Positions 1 through 9,946 of a stretch of 64,000 nt of DNA are shown here, piece by piece. Under the pieces are notes generated by a model, which saw only the letters and a list, made by a program, of their open reading frames with translations, was not told the origin of the DNA and did no database searches. This stretch comes from Promicromonospora soli (GTDB taxonomy: Bacteria > Actinomycetota > Actinomycetes > Actinomycetales > Cellulomonadaceae): the NCBI RefSeq assembly GCF_014653785.1, contig NZ_BNAS01000004.1, positions 76,118 to 140,117 of the forward strand. The letters run 5' to 3'. A program made the translations under genes and the position numbers. Within the stretch, counting starts at the first letter, position 1; the number at the start of each line of letters is the position of its first letter.

Positions 1-151
1 GACCCTGGGCCTCAGCACCTCGGGCAGCACCCCGGGCTTTCGTAGCCTTGGTCTCCGGCGCCCGAGGTGTCGTTCCCTGCTGCGCCGAGCCCTGACCTGC
101 CGGGCGCGGCCGTGCCGGGCCCGCGGCGCGAGGGCGCGCGGGCGGACGCAT
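1..151 (-). CDS. ftsQ: FtsQ cell division protein, N-terminal fragment (cut by window edge)
   Basis: An ATG whose first base is the last base of the murC stop codon (TGATG) opens a frame with no stop to the window edge. The 50 visible codons encode a basic, Pro/Arg/Ala-rich, presumably disordered cytoplasmic tail beginning MRPPARPRAAG. FtsQ is the bitopic divisome protein that links FtsL/FtsB to the later proteins, and it follows murC in actinobacterial dcw clusters. The membrane segment and POTRA domain would lie outside the window, so the call rests on position and on the typical basic N-terminus, not on a domain. Confidence 0.6.
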   Translation of the reverse strand, partial: MRPPARPRAAGPARPRPAGQGSAQQGTTPRAPETKATKARGAARGAEAQG

Positions 152-1683
152 CAGTCCTCGCCCAGCCCCGAAGCAGGAGCATCGGTGGCGGGACTTCCCG
201 CGACGAGACCCGTACCGCGGCCCGCCAGGCGCGCCAGCACGGCGGGCCCGAGCTGGGTCACGTCGCCCGCGCCCACGGTGAGCACCACGTCGCCCGGCCG
301 GGCGAGGTCGGCGATCGCGTGCGCGGCGTCCAGGCGGTCCGGCACCGCGTAAGCGGCCCCGTGGTCGGTCATCAGGTCGACGATCGTGTTCGGCGTGACC
401 GACGGGTCCAGCTCCTCGCGCGCCCCGTAGATGCCCGTGACCACCACCTCGTCCGCCGCGGACAGCTCCTCGGCGAACCGGTCGGCGAAGATCCGTGTGC
501 GCGAGTAGAGATGCGGCTGGAACAGGACGAGCACCCTTCCGCCGTCGGCGATCTCGCGGGCCGCGGTCAGGATGACCTTGATCTCCGTGGGGTGGTGCCC
601 GTAGTCGTCGATGACGCGGACGCCGTCGGCCACGCCCTTCTCCTCGAACCGGCGGCCCGTGCCGACGAACGCCTCGACACCGGCGACGGCCTGCTCGGGC
701 GGCACGCCCAGCTTCACCGCGGCGATGACGGCCGCCGTCGCGTTGAGCACGTTGTGCTTGCCCGGGACCGAGAGCCGCATCGGGATGCCAGGGACGTTGC
801 CGGACACGCCCGCGCCGTCGGCCACCTGCTCGTTGGTGCCCAGGATGTCGCCGCGCAGCACCGCCGTGGTGCCCTCCGCCGTGGTGGAGATGTCCGTGAC
901 TCGCACGCGCGCGGTGTCGTTCGTGCCGTAGGTGATGACGTGGCCGCCCGTGGCGCAGATCGTGGCGCCCACCGACAGCGAGCCCTCGTCGTCGGCGCAC
1001 GCGATGAGCCAGCCGTCGGGCGTCACGCGACGGGCGAACCGGATGAACGCCCCGTTGAACGCCTCCGGGGTGCCGTAGTGGTCCAGGTGGTCCGCCTCGA
1101 CGTTCGTCACCACCGCGATGGTGGGCGCGTAGTTCAGGAACGAGCCGTCCGACTCGTCGGCCTCGGCCACGAGCACGTCGGACGTGCCGAGGTGGCCGCC
1201 CGGCGTCGACCCGCTGGCGGTGCGCACGGTGCTGCCGATCGCGTACGACGGGTCCATGCCCGCCTCGCGCAGGATCGTCGCGATCATCGCCGACGTCGTC
1301 GTCTTGCCGTGCGCGCCCGCGACGGCGACGCCGCGCGAGCCCTCCATGAGCGCCGCCAGCGCCTGCGAGCGGTGCAGCACGTTCAGGCGGCGGGCGCGGG
1401 CCGCGGCGAGCTCCGGGTTCTCCTCGTGCACGGCGCTGGAGATCACCACGGTGTCCACGCCGGTGAGGTGGGCCGGATCGTGGCCAACCCACACCTGCAC
1501 GCCCTCGGCCCGCAGGCCCTCGAGCGTCTCCGACTCCGCGGCGTCGGAGCCCTGTACGGGCACCCCGCGCCCGGCCAGCAGGCGGGCCACCACGGACATG
1601 CCGGCCCCGCCTATGCCGATCATGTGGACGCGTCCGAGCCTCACGACCTGGTCCGCCATCTGATCCGTGACCGGGGTGCTCAT
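151..1683 (-). CDS. murC: UDP-N-acetylmuramate--L-alanine ligase MurC
   Basis: MurC adds L-alanine to UDP-MurNAc using ATP, the first amino acid step of the peptidoglycan stem peptide, in the cytoplasm. The 510-residue product has the N-terminal UDP-binding glycine loop GIGGAGMS (about residue 23) and the Mur-ligase ATP loop AGAHGKTTT (about residue 122). It also has the central DEADESDGSF-like segment (seen as AEADESDGSF) and the HPTEI motif of the C-terminal domain. Its length is slightly above the usual 460-490. The start ATG overlaps the murG stop by four bases, so translation is probably coupled. Confidence 0.97.
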   Translation of the reverse strand: MSTPVTDQMADQVVRLGRVHMIGIGGAGMSVVARLLAGRGVPVQGSDAAESETLEGLRAEGVQVWVGHDPAHLTGVDTVVISSAVHEENPELAAARARRLNVLHRSQALAALMEGSRGVAVAGAHGKTTTSAMIATILREAGMDPSYAIGSTVRTASGSTPGGHLGTSDVLVAEADESDGSFLNYAPTIAVVTNVEADHLDHYGTPEAFNGAFIRFARRVTPDGWLIACADDEGSLSVGATICATGGHVITYGTNDTARVRVTDISTTAEGTTAVLRGDILGTNEQVADGAGVSGNVPGIPMRLSVPGKHNVLNATAAVIAAVKLGVPPEQAVAGVEAFVGTGRRFEEKGVADGVRVIDDYGHHPTEIKVILTAAREIADGGRVLVLFQPHLYSRTRIFADRFAEELSAADEVVVTGIYGAREELDPSVTPNTIVDLMTDHGAAYAVPDRLDAAHAIADLARPGDVVLTVGAGDVTQLGPAVLARLAGRGTGLVAGSPATDAPASGLGED

Positions 1684-2831
1684 GACCTGACCTCCGTGGT
1701 GTCGGTACCTGCTGACCGTACGGCTTGCTCGACGAGATCGACGACGCGTGCGGCGCCGTCGCTGGTGCCGGCCGAGCGTGCGGCCTTCGCCATGACACCG
1801 AGCCGCTCGCGGTCCGCGAGCAGCGTGGGAACTTCTCGGGACACCCAGCCGGGTGTGAGGTCGGCGTCGTCCACCAGCAGACCGCCGCCCGCCTGCACCA
1901 GCGGGGTCGCGTTCAGCCGCTGCTCGCCGTTGCCGATCGGCAGCGGGACGTAGACGGCGGGGATGCCCAGCGCGGCGAGCTCGGCCACCGAGCCCGCGCC
2001 CGAGCGGCAGACGACGAGGTCGGCCACCGCGTAGGCGAGCTCCATCTGCTCGAGGTACTCGCGGACCTGGTAGCGCCGGCCGTCAACCGCGGCGACCGTC
2101 TCGCGCACCTCGTCGGCCTTTCCCTTTCCGGTCAGGTGCAGCACCTGCGCGCCCGCGGCGAGGACCTGAGCAGCGGCGCCCGACACGGCGCGGTTCAGGT
2201 TCAGCGCGCCGAGGGATCCGCCCGTGACCACGAGAGTCGGCAGCGTCGGGTCGAGGCCCAGCTCGGCGGCGGCCCGGGCACGCACGCCCGCGGCGTCGGC
2301 CTCCCGCGCCTGGACGAGGGCCGCGATGGCCTGCCGCAGCGGCAGGCCGGTGAGGACACCGCCACGCAGCGGCGTACCGGCGAAGGTGAGGCCCACGCGG
2401 GCCGCCCACCGGGCGCCGAGCCGGTTGGCCAGGCCTGGGCGGGCGTTCTGCTCGTGGATCACGATCGGCACGCCCCTGCGCCTGGCCGCGAGGTAGGCCG
2501 GGGTGGCGACGTAGCCGCCGAACCCGATCACGGCCTGCGCGTCGATCTCGTCGATCGCGTCCTCGGCGGCCTTCACCGCGGCGGCCAGCCTGCCGGGCAG
2601 CCGCAGCAGGTCGGGGCTGGGGCGGCGCGGCATCGGGACGCGGGGGATCGGCCGCAGCTCGTAGCCGCGGGCCGGCACCAGCTCGGCCTCCAGGCCGGTA
2701 GTGGTGCCGAGCGCGAGCACGCGCGCGCCGGGCTCCCGGCGCCGCACCTCGTCGGCCACCGCGAGCAAGGGGTTCACGTGTCCCGCGGTGCCGCCTCCGG
2801 CGAGCACCACCGACACAACTGCTGAGCTCAT
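1680..2831 (-). CDS. murG: UDP-GlcNAc:lipid I N-acetylglucosaminyltransferase MurG
   Basis: MurG transfers GlcNAc from UDP-GlcNAc to lipid I, giving lipid II, at the inner face of the membrane. The N-terminal glycine loop GGGTAGHVNP, the second-domain GGSLGALNLN loop and the C-terminal CRSGAGSVAELAALG donor-site motif are all present. The frame opens with GTG-ATG-ATG. The third codon (2831) is chosen because a GAGAAGG ribosome binding site then sits five bases upstream, giving 383 residues. It lies 103 bases behind ftsW and overlaps murC by four bases. Confidence 0.96.
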   Translation of the reverse strand: MSSAVVSVVLAGGGTAGHVNPLLAVADEVRRREPGARVLALGTTTGLEAELVPARGYELRPIPRVPMPRRPSPDLLRLPGRLAAAVKAAEDAIDEIDAQAVIGFGGYVATPAYLAARRRGVPIVIHEQNARPGLANRLGARWAARVGLTFAGTPLRGGVLTGLPLRQAIAALVQAREADAAGVRARAAAELGLDPTLPTLVVTGGSLGALNLNRAVSGAAAQVLAAGAQVLHLTGKGKADEVRETVAAVDGRRYQVREYLEQMELAYAVADLVVCRSGAGSVAELAALGIPAVYVPLPIGNGEQRLNATPLVQAGGGLLVDDADLTPGWVSREVPTLLADRERLGVMAKAARSAGTSDGAARVVDLVEQAVRSAGTDTTEVRS

Positions 2832-2934
2832 CATCACCTTCTCGTCGCCGCCCGGACATAGCGCCCGGGCGAATCAATCACGAAGCGGCCTGCGGTGCAG
2901 GATCCGCTCAAGGATGGGGCCGCCGTGCACATCT

Positions 2935-4167
2935 CTACCGTCTCCGGACCGCGCCGCCCAGCACGGCCAGTGACCTGCGGACGACGCTACCGCGTGCGGC
3001 CAGTGCCTTGGCAGCCCCTGGTTCCGTCCGGGCGAAGGATATGACCATCCCGAGCGCGGCCATCGTGGTGATCAGCGCCGAACCGCCTGCAGAGACCAGC
3101 GGCAGCGGCACGCCGATCACCGGGAGCACCCCGATCACCACGCCGATGTTCACGAACGCCTGGCCCACGATCCAGCAGCCGACGGCCGCCGTGGCCACCT
3201 TGACGAACGGGTCGGTGTGCCGCCGGATCACGCGGCTCATCGCGAGCCCCAGCACGGCGAACAGGGACAGCACCAGCACCGTGCCGAGCAGGCCCAGCTC
3301 CTCGCCGATCACGGCGAAGATGAAGTCGTTGTGCGCCTCGGGCAGGTAGTTCCACTTCTCGCGGCTGCCGCCCAGGCCGACGCCCCACAGCCCGCCGGTA
3401 CCCAGCCCGAACAGGCCGTGCAGAGACTGGTAGCACTCCGAGCTCGCGTCGCACTCGGCGCCGTACGTCGCGATGATGCGCTGCAGCCGGTCCCCGGAAC
3501 CCTGCTGCAGGATGAACACGTACCCCACGACGAGCGCCGCGATCGTGCCCCCGAGCCCCATCAGGGACAGCGGGGTGCCGGCCACGAAGAACGCGCCCGC
3601 CACGAGCAGGCCGATCACCACCGCGGTACCCAGGTCTCCCCCGGCGAGCACCAGGCCGACGACCATGACCGCGCCCGGGACCGCCGGCATGATCGCGTGC
3701 GACCAGCTCCCCAGCAGCGCCTGCTTGCGGCCCAGCACCGTGCCGAGCCAGATGGCGAGGGCAAGCTTGGCGAGCTCGGACGGCTGGAAGGAGAACGGTC
3801 CGAGCGGGAGCCAGTTCTGCTGGCCGTTTCTGACGTCGCCCACGAAGATCACCGCGACCAGCAGCACGATGGCTACGGCCAGCCCCGGCAGCGCCAGCCG
3901 TTTGTACCAGCGCACCGGGAGCCGGGCCGCGACCAGGAGCACGGGCAGGCCCATCAGCGCGTACTGCGCCTGGACCAGGAACGCCGCGTAAGGCGACCCG
4001 CCCTCGGCGATCGACGTCACCGTCGAGCTGGACAGCACCATGATCAGGCCGATCACTGTCAGCAGGCCCGTGGTGCCGACCAGGAGGTAGTAGCTGGAGA
4101 CGTTGGAGTTCCACTGGCCGAGCCCCGAACGCTCAGGGGCGCTGCGGCTCGTTCCCGTCGTGGCCAT
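2935..4167 (-). CDS. ftsW: FtsW, SEDS-family septal peptidoglycan glycosyltransferase
   Basis: FtsW polymerises lipid II at the septum together with its partner transpeptidase FtsI, encoded upstream in the same cluster. The 410-residue protein has about ten hydrophobic segments after a short hydrophilic N-terminus. It carries the SEDS hallmark loop GPFSFQPSELAKLALAIW and the late NDFIFAVIGEELG motif, whose acidic residues belong to the family active region, plus the PLPLVSAGGS segment near the end. An AGGAGG ribosome binding site precedes the ATG. The gap to the murD stop is 19 bases. RodA is the alternative paralogue, but the dcw location favours FtsW. Confidence 0.95.
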   Translation of the reverse strand: MATTGTSRSAPERSGLGQWNSNVSSYYLLVGTTGLLTVIGLIMVLSSSTVTSIAEGGSPYAAFLVQAQYALMGLPVLLVAARLPVRWYKRLALPGLAVAIVLLVAVIFVGDVRNGQQNWLPLGPFSFQPSELAKLALAIWLGTVLGRKQALLGSWSHAIMPAVPGAVMVVGLVLAGGDLGTAVVIGLLVAGAFFVAGTPLSLMGLGGTIAALVVGYVFILQQGSGDRLQRIIATYGAECDASSECYQSLHGLFGLGTGGLWGVGLGGSREKWNYLPEAHNDFIFAVIGEELGLLGTVLVLSLFAVLGLAMSRVIRRHTDPFVKVATAAVGCWIVGQAFVNIGVVIGVLPVIGVPLPLVSAGGSALITTMAALGMVISFARTEPGAAKALAARGSVVRRSLAVLGGAVRRR

Positions 4168-4186
4168 CCCCTACCCCTCCTGCGGC

Positions 4187-5671
4187 TCAGCGGGTGGTTG
4201 CTGCGAGCTCACGGACCACCCTGGCGAACTCCTCGCCGCGCTGGGCGTAGGAGACGAACTGGTCCTGCGACGCACCCGCCGGAGCCAGCAGCACGGTGTC
4301 CCCTGGCTGCGCCAGGTCCCGCGCCGCCGCTACCGCCCGGCGCATCACGGTCTCAGTGTCACCGGGATCGATCAGGACGACCGGGACCTGCGGCGCGTGT
4401 CGGGCCAGCGTCTCGGCCAGGGGCTTGGGGTCGGCTCCGATGACGACGGCGGCCCGCATCCGGTCCGCTCGGGACGACACGAGCTCGTCGAACGTGGCGC
4501 CCTTGGGCAGTCCGCCCGCGATCCAGACCACGGTGCCGTGGGCGAAGCCCGCCAGCGAGGCGGCCGCCGAGTGCGCGTTGGTGGCCTTCGAGTCGTTCAC
4601 GTACGTGACGCCGTCCGCCTCAGCGATGCGCTGGATGCGGTGCTCGCTGGGGCCGAAGGACCGCAGGCCGTCGCGGACCGCCGCGGCGGGCACGCCGTGC
4701 GCGCGTGCCAGGGCGGCGGCCGCCAGGGCGTCCGCCACGATATGCGTTGGCACGACACCGCCCAGGTCGCCCAGCTGCTTCAGATCGGCGAGGGTGCCGA
4801 GCTCCGCGGCGCTCTTGCGGCGGTCCGGGTCGTCGGCGGCGGCGTGGAAGGCGCGGTCCACCAGGACGTCGTCGACCAGGCCGAGGTCGCCCGGGCCGGG
4901 CGTGCCGACCACGAAGCCGACGGCGCGCGCGCCCTCGACGACGTCGGCCTCGCGTACCAGCTCCTCGGTCTTCGGGTCCGCGACGTTGTAGACGCACGCC
5001 ACCTGGACGTTTTCGTAGATGCGGCCCTTGTCGCGGGTGTACGCGTCGATCGAGCCGTGCCAGTCGAGGTGGTCGGGCGAGACGTTCAGGACGACGCCCG
5101 CCTGGAGCGACATCGTGTGCGTGAAGTGGAGCTGGAAGCTCGACAGCTCCACGGCCACGACGTCGAGCATGGGGTCGAGGGCCGCCTCCACGAGCGACCG
5201 GCCGACGTTCCCGACGGCGGCCGTGCGCAGGCCCGCCGCCCGCAGGATCGCCACGAGCATCTCTACTGTGGTCGTCTTGCCGTTGGACCCGGTGATGCCG
5301 AGCCACGGTGCGGGCTTGTCGCTGCCCAGGCGGTCGACGCGCAGGCGCCAGGCGAGCTCGACCTCGCTCCACACGGGCACGCCGGCGGCGAGCGCCGCAG
5401 CGACGACGGGGTGGTGCGGCGCGAAGCCCGGCGAGGCGACCAGCAGGTCGGCCTGGGCCACCACGGCGGCCGCCGCTTCGGCGTCGAGCCCGCTGTGGTC
5501 GGCGTCGTCCGCCCGGTCGTCCACCGTGACCAGTGAGGCCACGCGCGGCGCCAGCACGCGCTGCAGCGACCGCCCCGTGACGCCGAGGCCCGCCAGGACA
5601 ACCCGGGCCTCGTCCAGCGGGACCCGCGGCTCGACGGCGCCGTAAGTGCCGGCGCCGGGCGCGTCGGTCAC
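4187..5671 (-). CDS. murD: UDP-N-acetylmuramoyl-L-alanine--D-glutamate ligase MurD
   Basis: MurD adds D-glutamate to UDP-MurNAc-L-Ala. The ATP loop [15 protein letters not shown], the [12 protein letters not shown] segment and the late [15 protein letters not shown] substrate motif are all recognisable. The start chosen is GTG at 5671 (VTDAPGAG), which overlaps the mraY stop as GTGA and yields 494 residues. A longer frame extends 32 codons upstream into mraY, but that stretch has the Arg/His/Gly-rich composition of a shadow frame. The protein is somewhat longer than the usual 440-470 because of a 20-residue N-terminal lead. Confidence 0.96.
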   Translation of the reverse strand: MTDAPGAGTYGAVEPRVPLDEARVVLAGLGVTGRSLQRVLAPRVASLVTVDDRADDADHSGLDAEAAAAVVAQADLLVASPGFAPHHPVVAAALAAGVPVWSEVELAWRLRVDRLGSDKPAPWLGITGSNGKTTTVEMLVAILRAAGLRTAAVGNVGRSLVEAALDPMLDVVAVELSSFQLHFTHTMSLQAGVVLNVSPDHLDWHGSIDAYTRDKGRIYENVQVACVYNVADPKTEELVREADVVEGARAVGFVVGTPGPGDLGLVDDVLVDRAFHAAADDPDRRKSAAELGTLADLKQLGDLGGVVPTHIVADALAAAALARAHGVPAAAVRDGLRSFGPSEHRIQRIAEADGVTYVNDSKATNAHSAAASLAGFAHGTVVWIAGGLPKGATFDELVSSRADRMRAAVVIGADPKPLAETLARHAPQVPVVLIDPGDTETVMRRAVAAARDLAQPGDTVLLAPAGASQDQFVSYAQRGEEFARVVRELAATTR

Positions 5672-6750
5672 GACACCACCCACTCCGCGTAGAAGATGCC
5701 CATGCCGATCCCCGCGAACAGGCCTGCGATCAGCCAGAACCGGATCACGATCGTGACCTCGCCCCACCCGGAGAGCTCGAAGTGGTGGTGCAGCGGCGCC
5801 ATCTTGAACACGCGCTTGCCGGTCATCTTGAAGAAGCCGATCTGGATCACGCCGGACATCACGATGATGACGAAGAGGCCGCCGAGGAGCGCACCGAGGA
5901 TCTCGGTGCGGGACAGGATGGACAGGCCGGCCAGCGCGCCGCCGAGGGCGAGCGAGCCGGTGTCACCCATGAAGATCTTGGCGGGGTTGGCGTTCCACCA
6001 CAGGAAGCCGACGCAGGCGCCCGTGACGGCGGCGGCGACGATGGCCAGGTCCTGCGGGTCGCGCACCTCGTAGCAGCGCGGTCCCGCCGTGGCGAGGAAC
6101 TGGCACGACTGGTTGAGCTGCCAGATCCCGACCAGCACGTACGCGCCGAACGTGATGATCGAGACGCCGGTGGCCAGGCCGTCGAGGCCGTCGGTCAGGT
6201 TGACCGCGTTGGACCAGGCGGCCACCAGCAGGTTGGCCCAGATGATGAAGAGGATGAGCCCCACGGTGGCGCCGAAGAACGCCAGGTCGAGCTCCGTGTC
6301 GCGCAGGAACGAGATCTTGGTCGACGCCGGGGTACGGGCATTCTCGTTGGGGAACTGCAGCGCGAGGACGGCGAAGGAGATGCCGATGGCGCCCTGCCCG
6401 ATCAGCTTGGCGCGCGGGGTCAGGCCGAGGGACCGCTGCTTGCGGATCTTGGTGAAGTCGTCGAGGAAGCCGACCAGGCCCAGGCCCGCCATGAGGTAGA
6501 GCGCGAGCAGCGCCGACACGCTCGGCAGCCGGTTGGACACCAGCATCGAGGCCGCGACCCCGATGATGGTCGCGGCGATGATGACGACGCCGCCCATCTG
6601 GGGCGTACCGCGCTTGGTGAAGTGCCCCGTCGGGCCGTCCTGGCGGACGAACTGGCCGTAGTTCTTGTGGACGAGGAACCGGATGAAGACCGGCGTGCCC
6701 AGCAGGGCGACGAGCAGCGCCACTGCGGCGCTGACCAGGATCGCGATCAC
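5668..6750 (-). CDS. mraY: Phospho-N-acetylmuramoyl-pentapeptide-transferase MraY
   Basis: MraY transfers phospho-MurNAc-pentapeptide to undecaprenyl phosphate to make lipid I. It is an integral membrane enzyme with about ten transmembrane helices. The 360-residue sequence shows the GFLDDFTKI acidic loop, the [12 protein letters not shown] loop, the [17 protein letters not shown] motif and the late [14 protein letters not shown] loop, all conserved catalytic or substrate regions of the family. The start is GTG in a GTGA overlap with the murF stop. The length matches the family. Confidence 0.98.
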   Translation of the reverse strand: MIAILVSAAVALLVALLGTPVFIRFLVHKNYGQFVRQDGPTGHFTKRGTPQMGGVVIIAATIIGVAASMLVSNRLPSVSALLALYLMAGLGLVGFLDDFTKIRKQRSLGLTPRAKLIGQGAIGISFAVLALQFPNENARTPASTKISFLRDTELDLAFFGATVGLILFIIWANLLVAAWSNAVNLTDGLDGLATGVSIITFGAYVLVGIWQLNQSCQFLATAGPRCYEVRDPQDLAIVAAAVTGACVGFLWWNANPAKIFMGDTGSLALGGALAGLSILSRTEILGALLGGLFVIIVMSGVIQIGFFKMTGKRVFKMAPLHHHFELSGWGEVTIVIRFWLIAGLFAGIGMGIFYAEWVVS

Positions 6751-8207
6751 TTGTTGTTGTCCTCTGTGGTCTTGACCATCGACAGGTGGTCCCCGAGCTC
6801 GGCCAGCCCGGCACCGAGGGACGACTTCACGAGCACGACGTCGCCGGGCTCCAGCGACTCGTCCAGCATTGCGCGGGCGGCGTCCAGGTCGGGCACGAAG
6901 ATCGACTCCGACCCCCAGGAACCCTCCTGCATCGCGCCCTCGTGGATGTGATAGGCCTCGTCGCCCACCACGATCAGCTGCTTGATGTTCAGCCGGACGA
7001 CGAGGCGGCCGATCTCGTCGTGTGCGGCGCGCGAGCCGTCGCCGAGCTCGAGCATCGCGCCGAGCACGGCGACCGAGCGGCGGGTCCGGCCGGACATGAC
7101 CGCAAGCGCGCGCAGGGCGGCCTTCATCGAGTCCGGGTTCGCGTTGTACGCGTCGTCGATCACGGTGACGCCGTCGGGCCGCTCCGTGACGGCCATCCGG
7201 TGCGGGCTGAGGGCCTTTGCCGACGAGAGCCGCTTTGCGACGTCGGCCACGGGCACCCCGAGGCGCAGCGCCACCGTCGCCGCGGCCAGCGCGTTGCTCA
7301 CGTGGTGGGGTCCGACGAGCTGCAGCGCGACGTCCGCGCGCTGCTCGCCGTCCTGGCCGGCGCGGGCGACGCGGAGCGCGAAGCTCGCCCGGCCGGCGCC
7401 GTCGACGGAGATGTCCTCGGCGCGGACGTCGGCGGACGGGATGGTGCCGAACGTCTGCACGGTGGTGCCGGGGGCGACCTGGCTCGCCATGGCCGCCACC
7501 CGCAGGTCGTCGGCGTTGAGCACCACCGAGCCGCCGTCGACGACGCCGGAGACCATCTCGGCCTTGGTCTTCGCGATGGCCTCGACGCTGCCGAAGTGGC
7601 CCACGTGCGCGACACCGACGGCGAGCACGACGCCGACGTCGGGCGGCGCGATGCGCGTGAGGTAGGCGATGTTGCCGATGCGGTCGGCGCCCATCTCCAG
7701 CACGAGGTAGCGCGTGGCGGCGGTGACCCGCAGGACCGTCAGCGGCAGGCCGATCTCGTTGTTGAAGGAGCCCTTGGGGACGATGATCGCGCTCTCGTGG
7801 CCCGCCTCCGGGGTGAGGAGCTGGCCGAGCAGGTCCTTGGTGGTGGTCTTGCCGACCGAGCCGGTCACGGCAACCACCTTGGGCGCCTCCGCGCCGGTCG
7901 ACGTGTTGCGCACCGTGGCCAGGACGTGCCGGGCGAGCTCGCCCAGGGCCGCCCGCGGGTCGTCCACGACGACGGTCGGCAGGCCATCGAGCTCGCGGGC
8001 CGCCAGCACCAGCGCGGCACCCGCCTCGACGGCTCGGGCCGCGAAGTCGTGCCCGTCCACCCGCTCCCCCGGCAGCGCCACGAAGAGCGTGCCTGGTCCC
8101 GCGTCACGCGAGTCGATGGTCACCGCCCCAGTGACCGTCACGTCCGGGTCGGCATGCAGCCGCCCGCCGGTGGCTGCGGCGACCTGCGCCGCAGTCAGCT
8201 CGATCAT
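6747..8207 (-). CDS. murF: UDP-MurNAc-tripeptide--D-alanyl-D-alanine ligase MurF
   Basis: MurF adds the D-Ala-D-Ala dipeptide to complete the stem pentapeptide. The 486-residue product carries the ATP loop [16 protein letters not shown], the [11 protein letters not shown] substrate segment, the LEMGADRIG motif and the [17 protein letters not shown] segment of the C-terminal domain. The start ATG overlaps the murE stop as ATGA. It lies between murE and mraY, as in most dcw clusters. Confidence 0.97.
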   Translation of the reverse strand: MIELTAAQVAAATGGRLHADPDVTVTGAVTIDSRDAGPGTLFVALPGERVDGHDFAARAVEAGAALVLAARELDGLPTVVVDDPRAALGELARHVLATVRNTSTGAEAPKVVAVTGSVGKTTTKDLLGQLLTPEAGHESAIIVPKGSFNNEIGLPLTVLRVTAATRYLVLEMGADRIGNIAYLTRIAPPDVGVVLAVGVAHVGHFGSVEAIAKTKAEMVSGVVDGGSVVLNADDLRVAAMASQVAPGTTVQTFGTIPSADVRAEDISVDGAGRASFALRVARAGQDGEQRADVALQLVGPHHVSNALAAATVALRLGVPVADVAKRLSSAKALSPHRMAVTERPDGVTVIDDAYNANPDSMKAALRALAVMSGRTRRSVAVLGAMLELGDGSRAAHDEIGRLVVRLNIKQLIVVGDEAYHIHEGAMQEGSWGSESIFVPDLDAARAMLDESLEPGDVVLVKSSLGAGLAELGDHLSMVKTTEDNNK

Positions 8208-9844
8208 GCCTGTGTTGTCCTCTCCTGCATGGGGTCCTGCTGACGTTGCCCGTCCTGCTGAGGTATCGCGTTCCGTGCTGCCAGCGCGGCGCGCGCCTCG
8301 ACGCGGTCGTCGAGCAAGTGGTCCACGCCGGCGATCTCCTGGATCGTCTCGTGGCCGCGGCCCGCCACGAGCACCGTGTCGTCCTGGCCGGCCGCGAGGA
8401 TCGCGGCGCGGATGGCGTCCGCGCGCGGGGCGACCTCGTGGACCTCAACCGTACGCGAGCCGCTGTCGTCCGCGGCCTCAACCGTTCGTCCCGGCGTGCC
8501 GCCGGTGCCGGTGCCCGCGAGCACCTCCGCGCGCACCTTCGCGGGGTCCTCGTCGTGGGGGTCGTCGTCGGTCACGTAGACGACGTCCGCGCCACGCACG
8601 GCGGCGGCGCCCATGAAGGGCCGCTTGCCTGCGTCGCGGTCGCCCGTGGCGCCGAACACGACGGCGAGCCGGCCGGTCGTCGTCGGCCGCAGGGCCGCCA
8701 GGGCGAGCTGGAGGGCCTCCGTGTTGTGCGCGAAGTCCACGACGACGCGCGGCGCGGTGGCGAGCACCTCCATGCGGCCGGGGACGGTGGCGCTCAGGCC
8801 GTCGGCGGCCGTGAGCGCCTCGGTCACGTCCCGGATGTCCGAGCCGCCCTCCAGCACCATCGCCACCGCGAGTGCCGCGTTGGCCACGTTGTAGCCACCG
8901 GGCAGCGAGGTGGAGGTACGCAGGGTGCGGCCGTCGCGGTGCGTCAGCGTGAAGGCGGACCCGGTGCCCGACGGCGCGACGTCGGTCACGGTCCAGTCGG
9001 CGTGCTTGTCCGGGAGCGTGGTGAGCGTCGCGACGGGGATCTGCGCGGCCCTCGCCATGCGCTCGCCCCAGGCGTCGTCGACGGTGACGACGCCGCGGCG
9101 GGCGCGGGCGGGCGTGAACAGGTCTGCCTTGGTGGCGAAGTAGGACTCGAAGTCGCCGTGGAAGTCCAGGTGGTCCTGGGTGAGGTTGGTGAACCCGGCG
9201 ACGCCGAACACGACGCCGTCCACGCGGTGCTGCGCGAGCGCGTGGGAGGAGACCTCCATGGCGAGCGTGCGCACGTGGTCCTCGCGCATCGCGGCGAGCA
9301 GGGCCTGGAGGTCCGCGGCCTCGGGCGTGGTCAGGATGCTGGGGACGACGCGGTCCCCGGAGCGGGTCTCGACCGTGCCGATCAGGCCGCCTCTCCAGCC
9401 GAGCGCCCGGAGCAGGTGGTCGAGCTGGTACGTGGTGGTGGTCTTGCCGTTGGTGCCGGTGACGCCGAAGGTCATCAGCTCGTCGGCGGGGTTGCCCAGG
9501 ACCCACGCTGCTACCTGGCCGAGGATGGCGCGGGGGTCGTCGGCTATGAGGACCGGTGTTGTGCTGTCGCTGCCGATCAGCTCGGCGCCGCGCGCGTCGG
9601 TGAGGACTGCGGTCGCCCCGCGCCCGACGGCGTCCGCGGCGAACTGCGCGCCGTGCGCGCGGGCGCCGGGCAGGGCCACGAACAGGTCCCCCGGCCTCGC
9701 CACCCGGTTGTCCGAGGCCACGCAGGTGACCGCGGCGTCGGCGGCATGACCTGGGGCGATGGTGAGGCCGAACGCGACGGCGAGGTCCGAGACCTGGCGC
9801 GCTGTGGTGGCGGCCGGGCGGATCCGGTCGAACGGGGATGTCAC
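8204..9844 (-). CDS. murE: UDP-MurNAc-L-Ala-D-Glu--diamino acid ligase MurE, probably L-lysine- or ornithine-adding
   Basis: MurE adds the cross-linking diamino acid to the stem peptide. The ATP loop GVTGTNGKTTTTYQL is at about residue 128, the TNLTQDHLDFHG segment at about 219, and the C-terminal GRGHETIQE motif is present. At residues 427-434 the specificity motif reads DDPHDEDP. The meso-DAP enzymes of E. coli and mycobacteria have DNPR here, and replacement of that arginine is typical of lysine or ornithine enzymes, so a non-DAP wall is inferred. The GTG start at 9844 has no Shine-Dalgarno but has TAGGTT seven bases upstream, suggesting a leaderless transcript and a separate promoter after the low-GC insert. 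Confidence 0.95.
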   Translation of the reverse strand: MTSPFDRIRPAATTARQVSDLAVAFGLTIAPGHAADAAVTCVASDNRVARPGDLFVALPGARAHGAQFAADAVGRGATAVLTDARGAELIGSDSTTPVLIADDPRAILGQVAAWVLGNPADELMTFGVTGTNGKTTTTYQLDHLLRALGWRGGLIGTVETRSGDRVVPSILTTPEAADLQALLAAMREDHVRTLAMEVSSHALAQHRVDGVVFGVAGFTNLTQDHLDFHGDFESYFATKADLFTPARARRGVVTVDDAWGERMARAAQIPVATLTTLPDKHADWTVTDVAPSGTGSAFTLTHRDGRTLRTSTSLPGGYNVANAALAVAMVLEGGSDIRDVTEALTAADGLSATVPGRMEVLATAPRVVVDFAHNTEALQLALAALRPTTTGRLAVVFGATGDRDAGKRPFMGAAAVRGADVVYVTDDDPHDEDPAKVRAEVLAGTGTGGTPGRTVEAADDSGSRTVEVHEVAPRADAIRAAILAAGQDDTVLVAGRGHETIQEIAGVDHLLDDRVEARAALAARNAIPQQDGQRQQDPMQERTTQA

Positions 9845-9857
9845 GGAGAAGAACCTA
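9845..9857 (-). promoter_or_regulatory. Putative leaderless promoter for murE
   Basis: On the minus strand TAGGTT (9852-9857) fits the actinobacterial -10 form TANNNT. It is followed by seven bases and then the murE GTG, so transcription would begin at the start codon. No Shine-Dalgarno is visible and no convincing -35 could be found. If real, this gives murE-to-ftsQ its own promoter, independent of mraZ. Confidence 0.4.
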
Positions 9858-9946
9858 CCGTCTCCGGGAGGAGGGTTCCGTCCGGTCTGTGGGCCTTGGG
9901 TGGTGGTTGTGGGGCGGTCCCGGTCATCTCGCGGACCAGGTCCCCA

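Noticed and set aside
67-1953. 628-codon plus-strand frame over murC
   Set aside because: Shadow of murC; composition artefact of GC-rich third positions.
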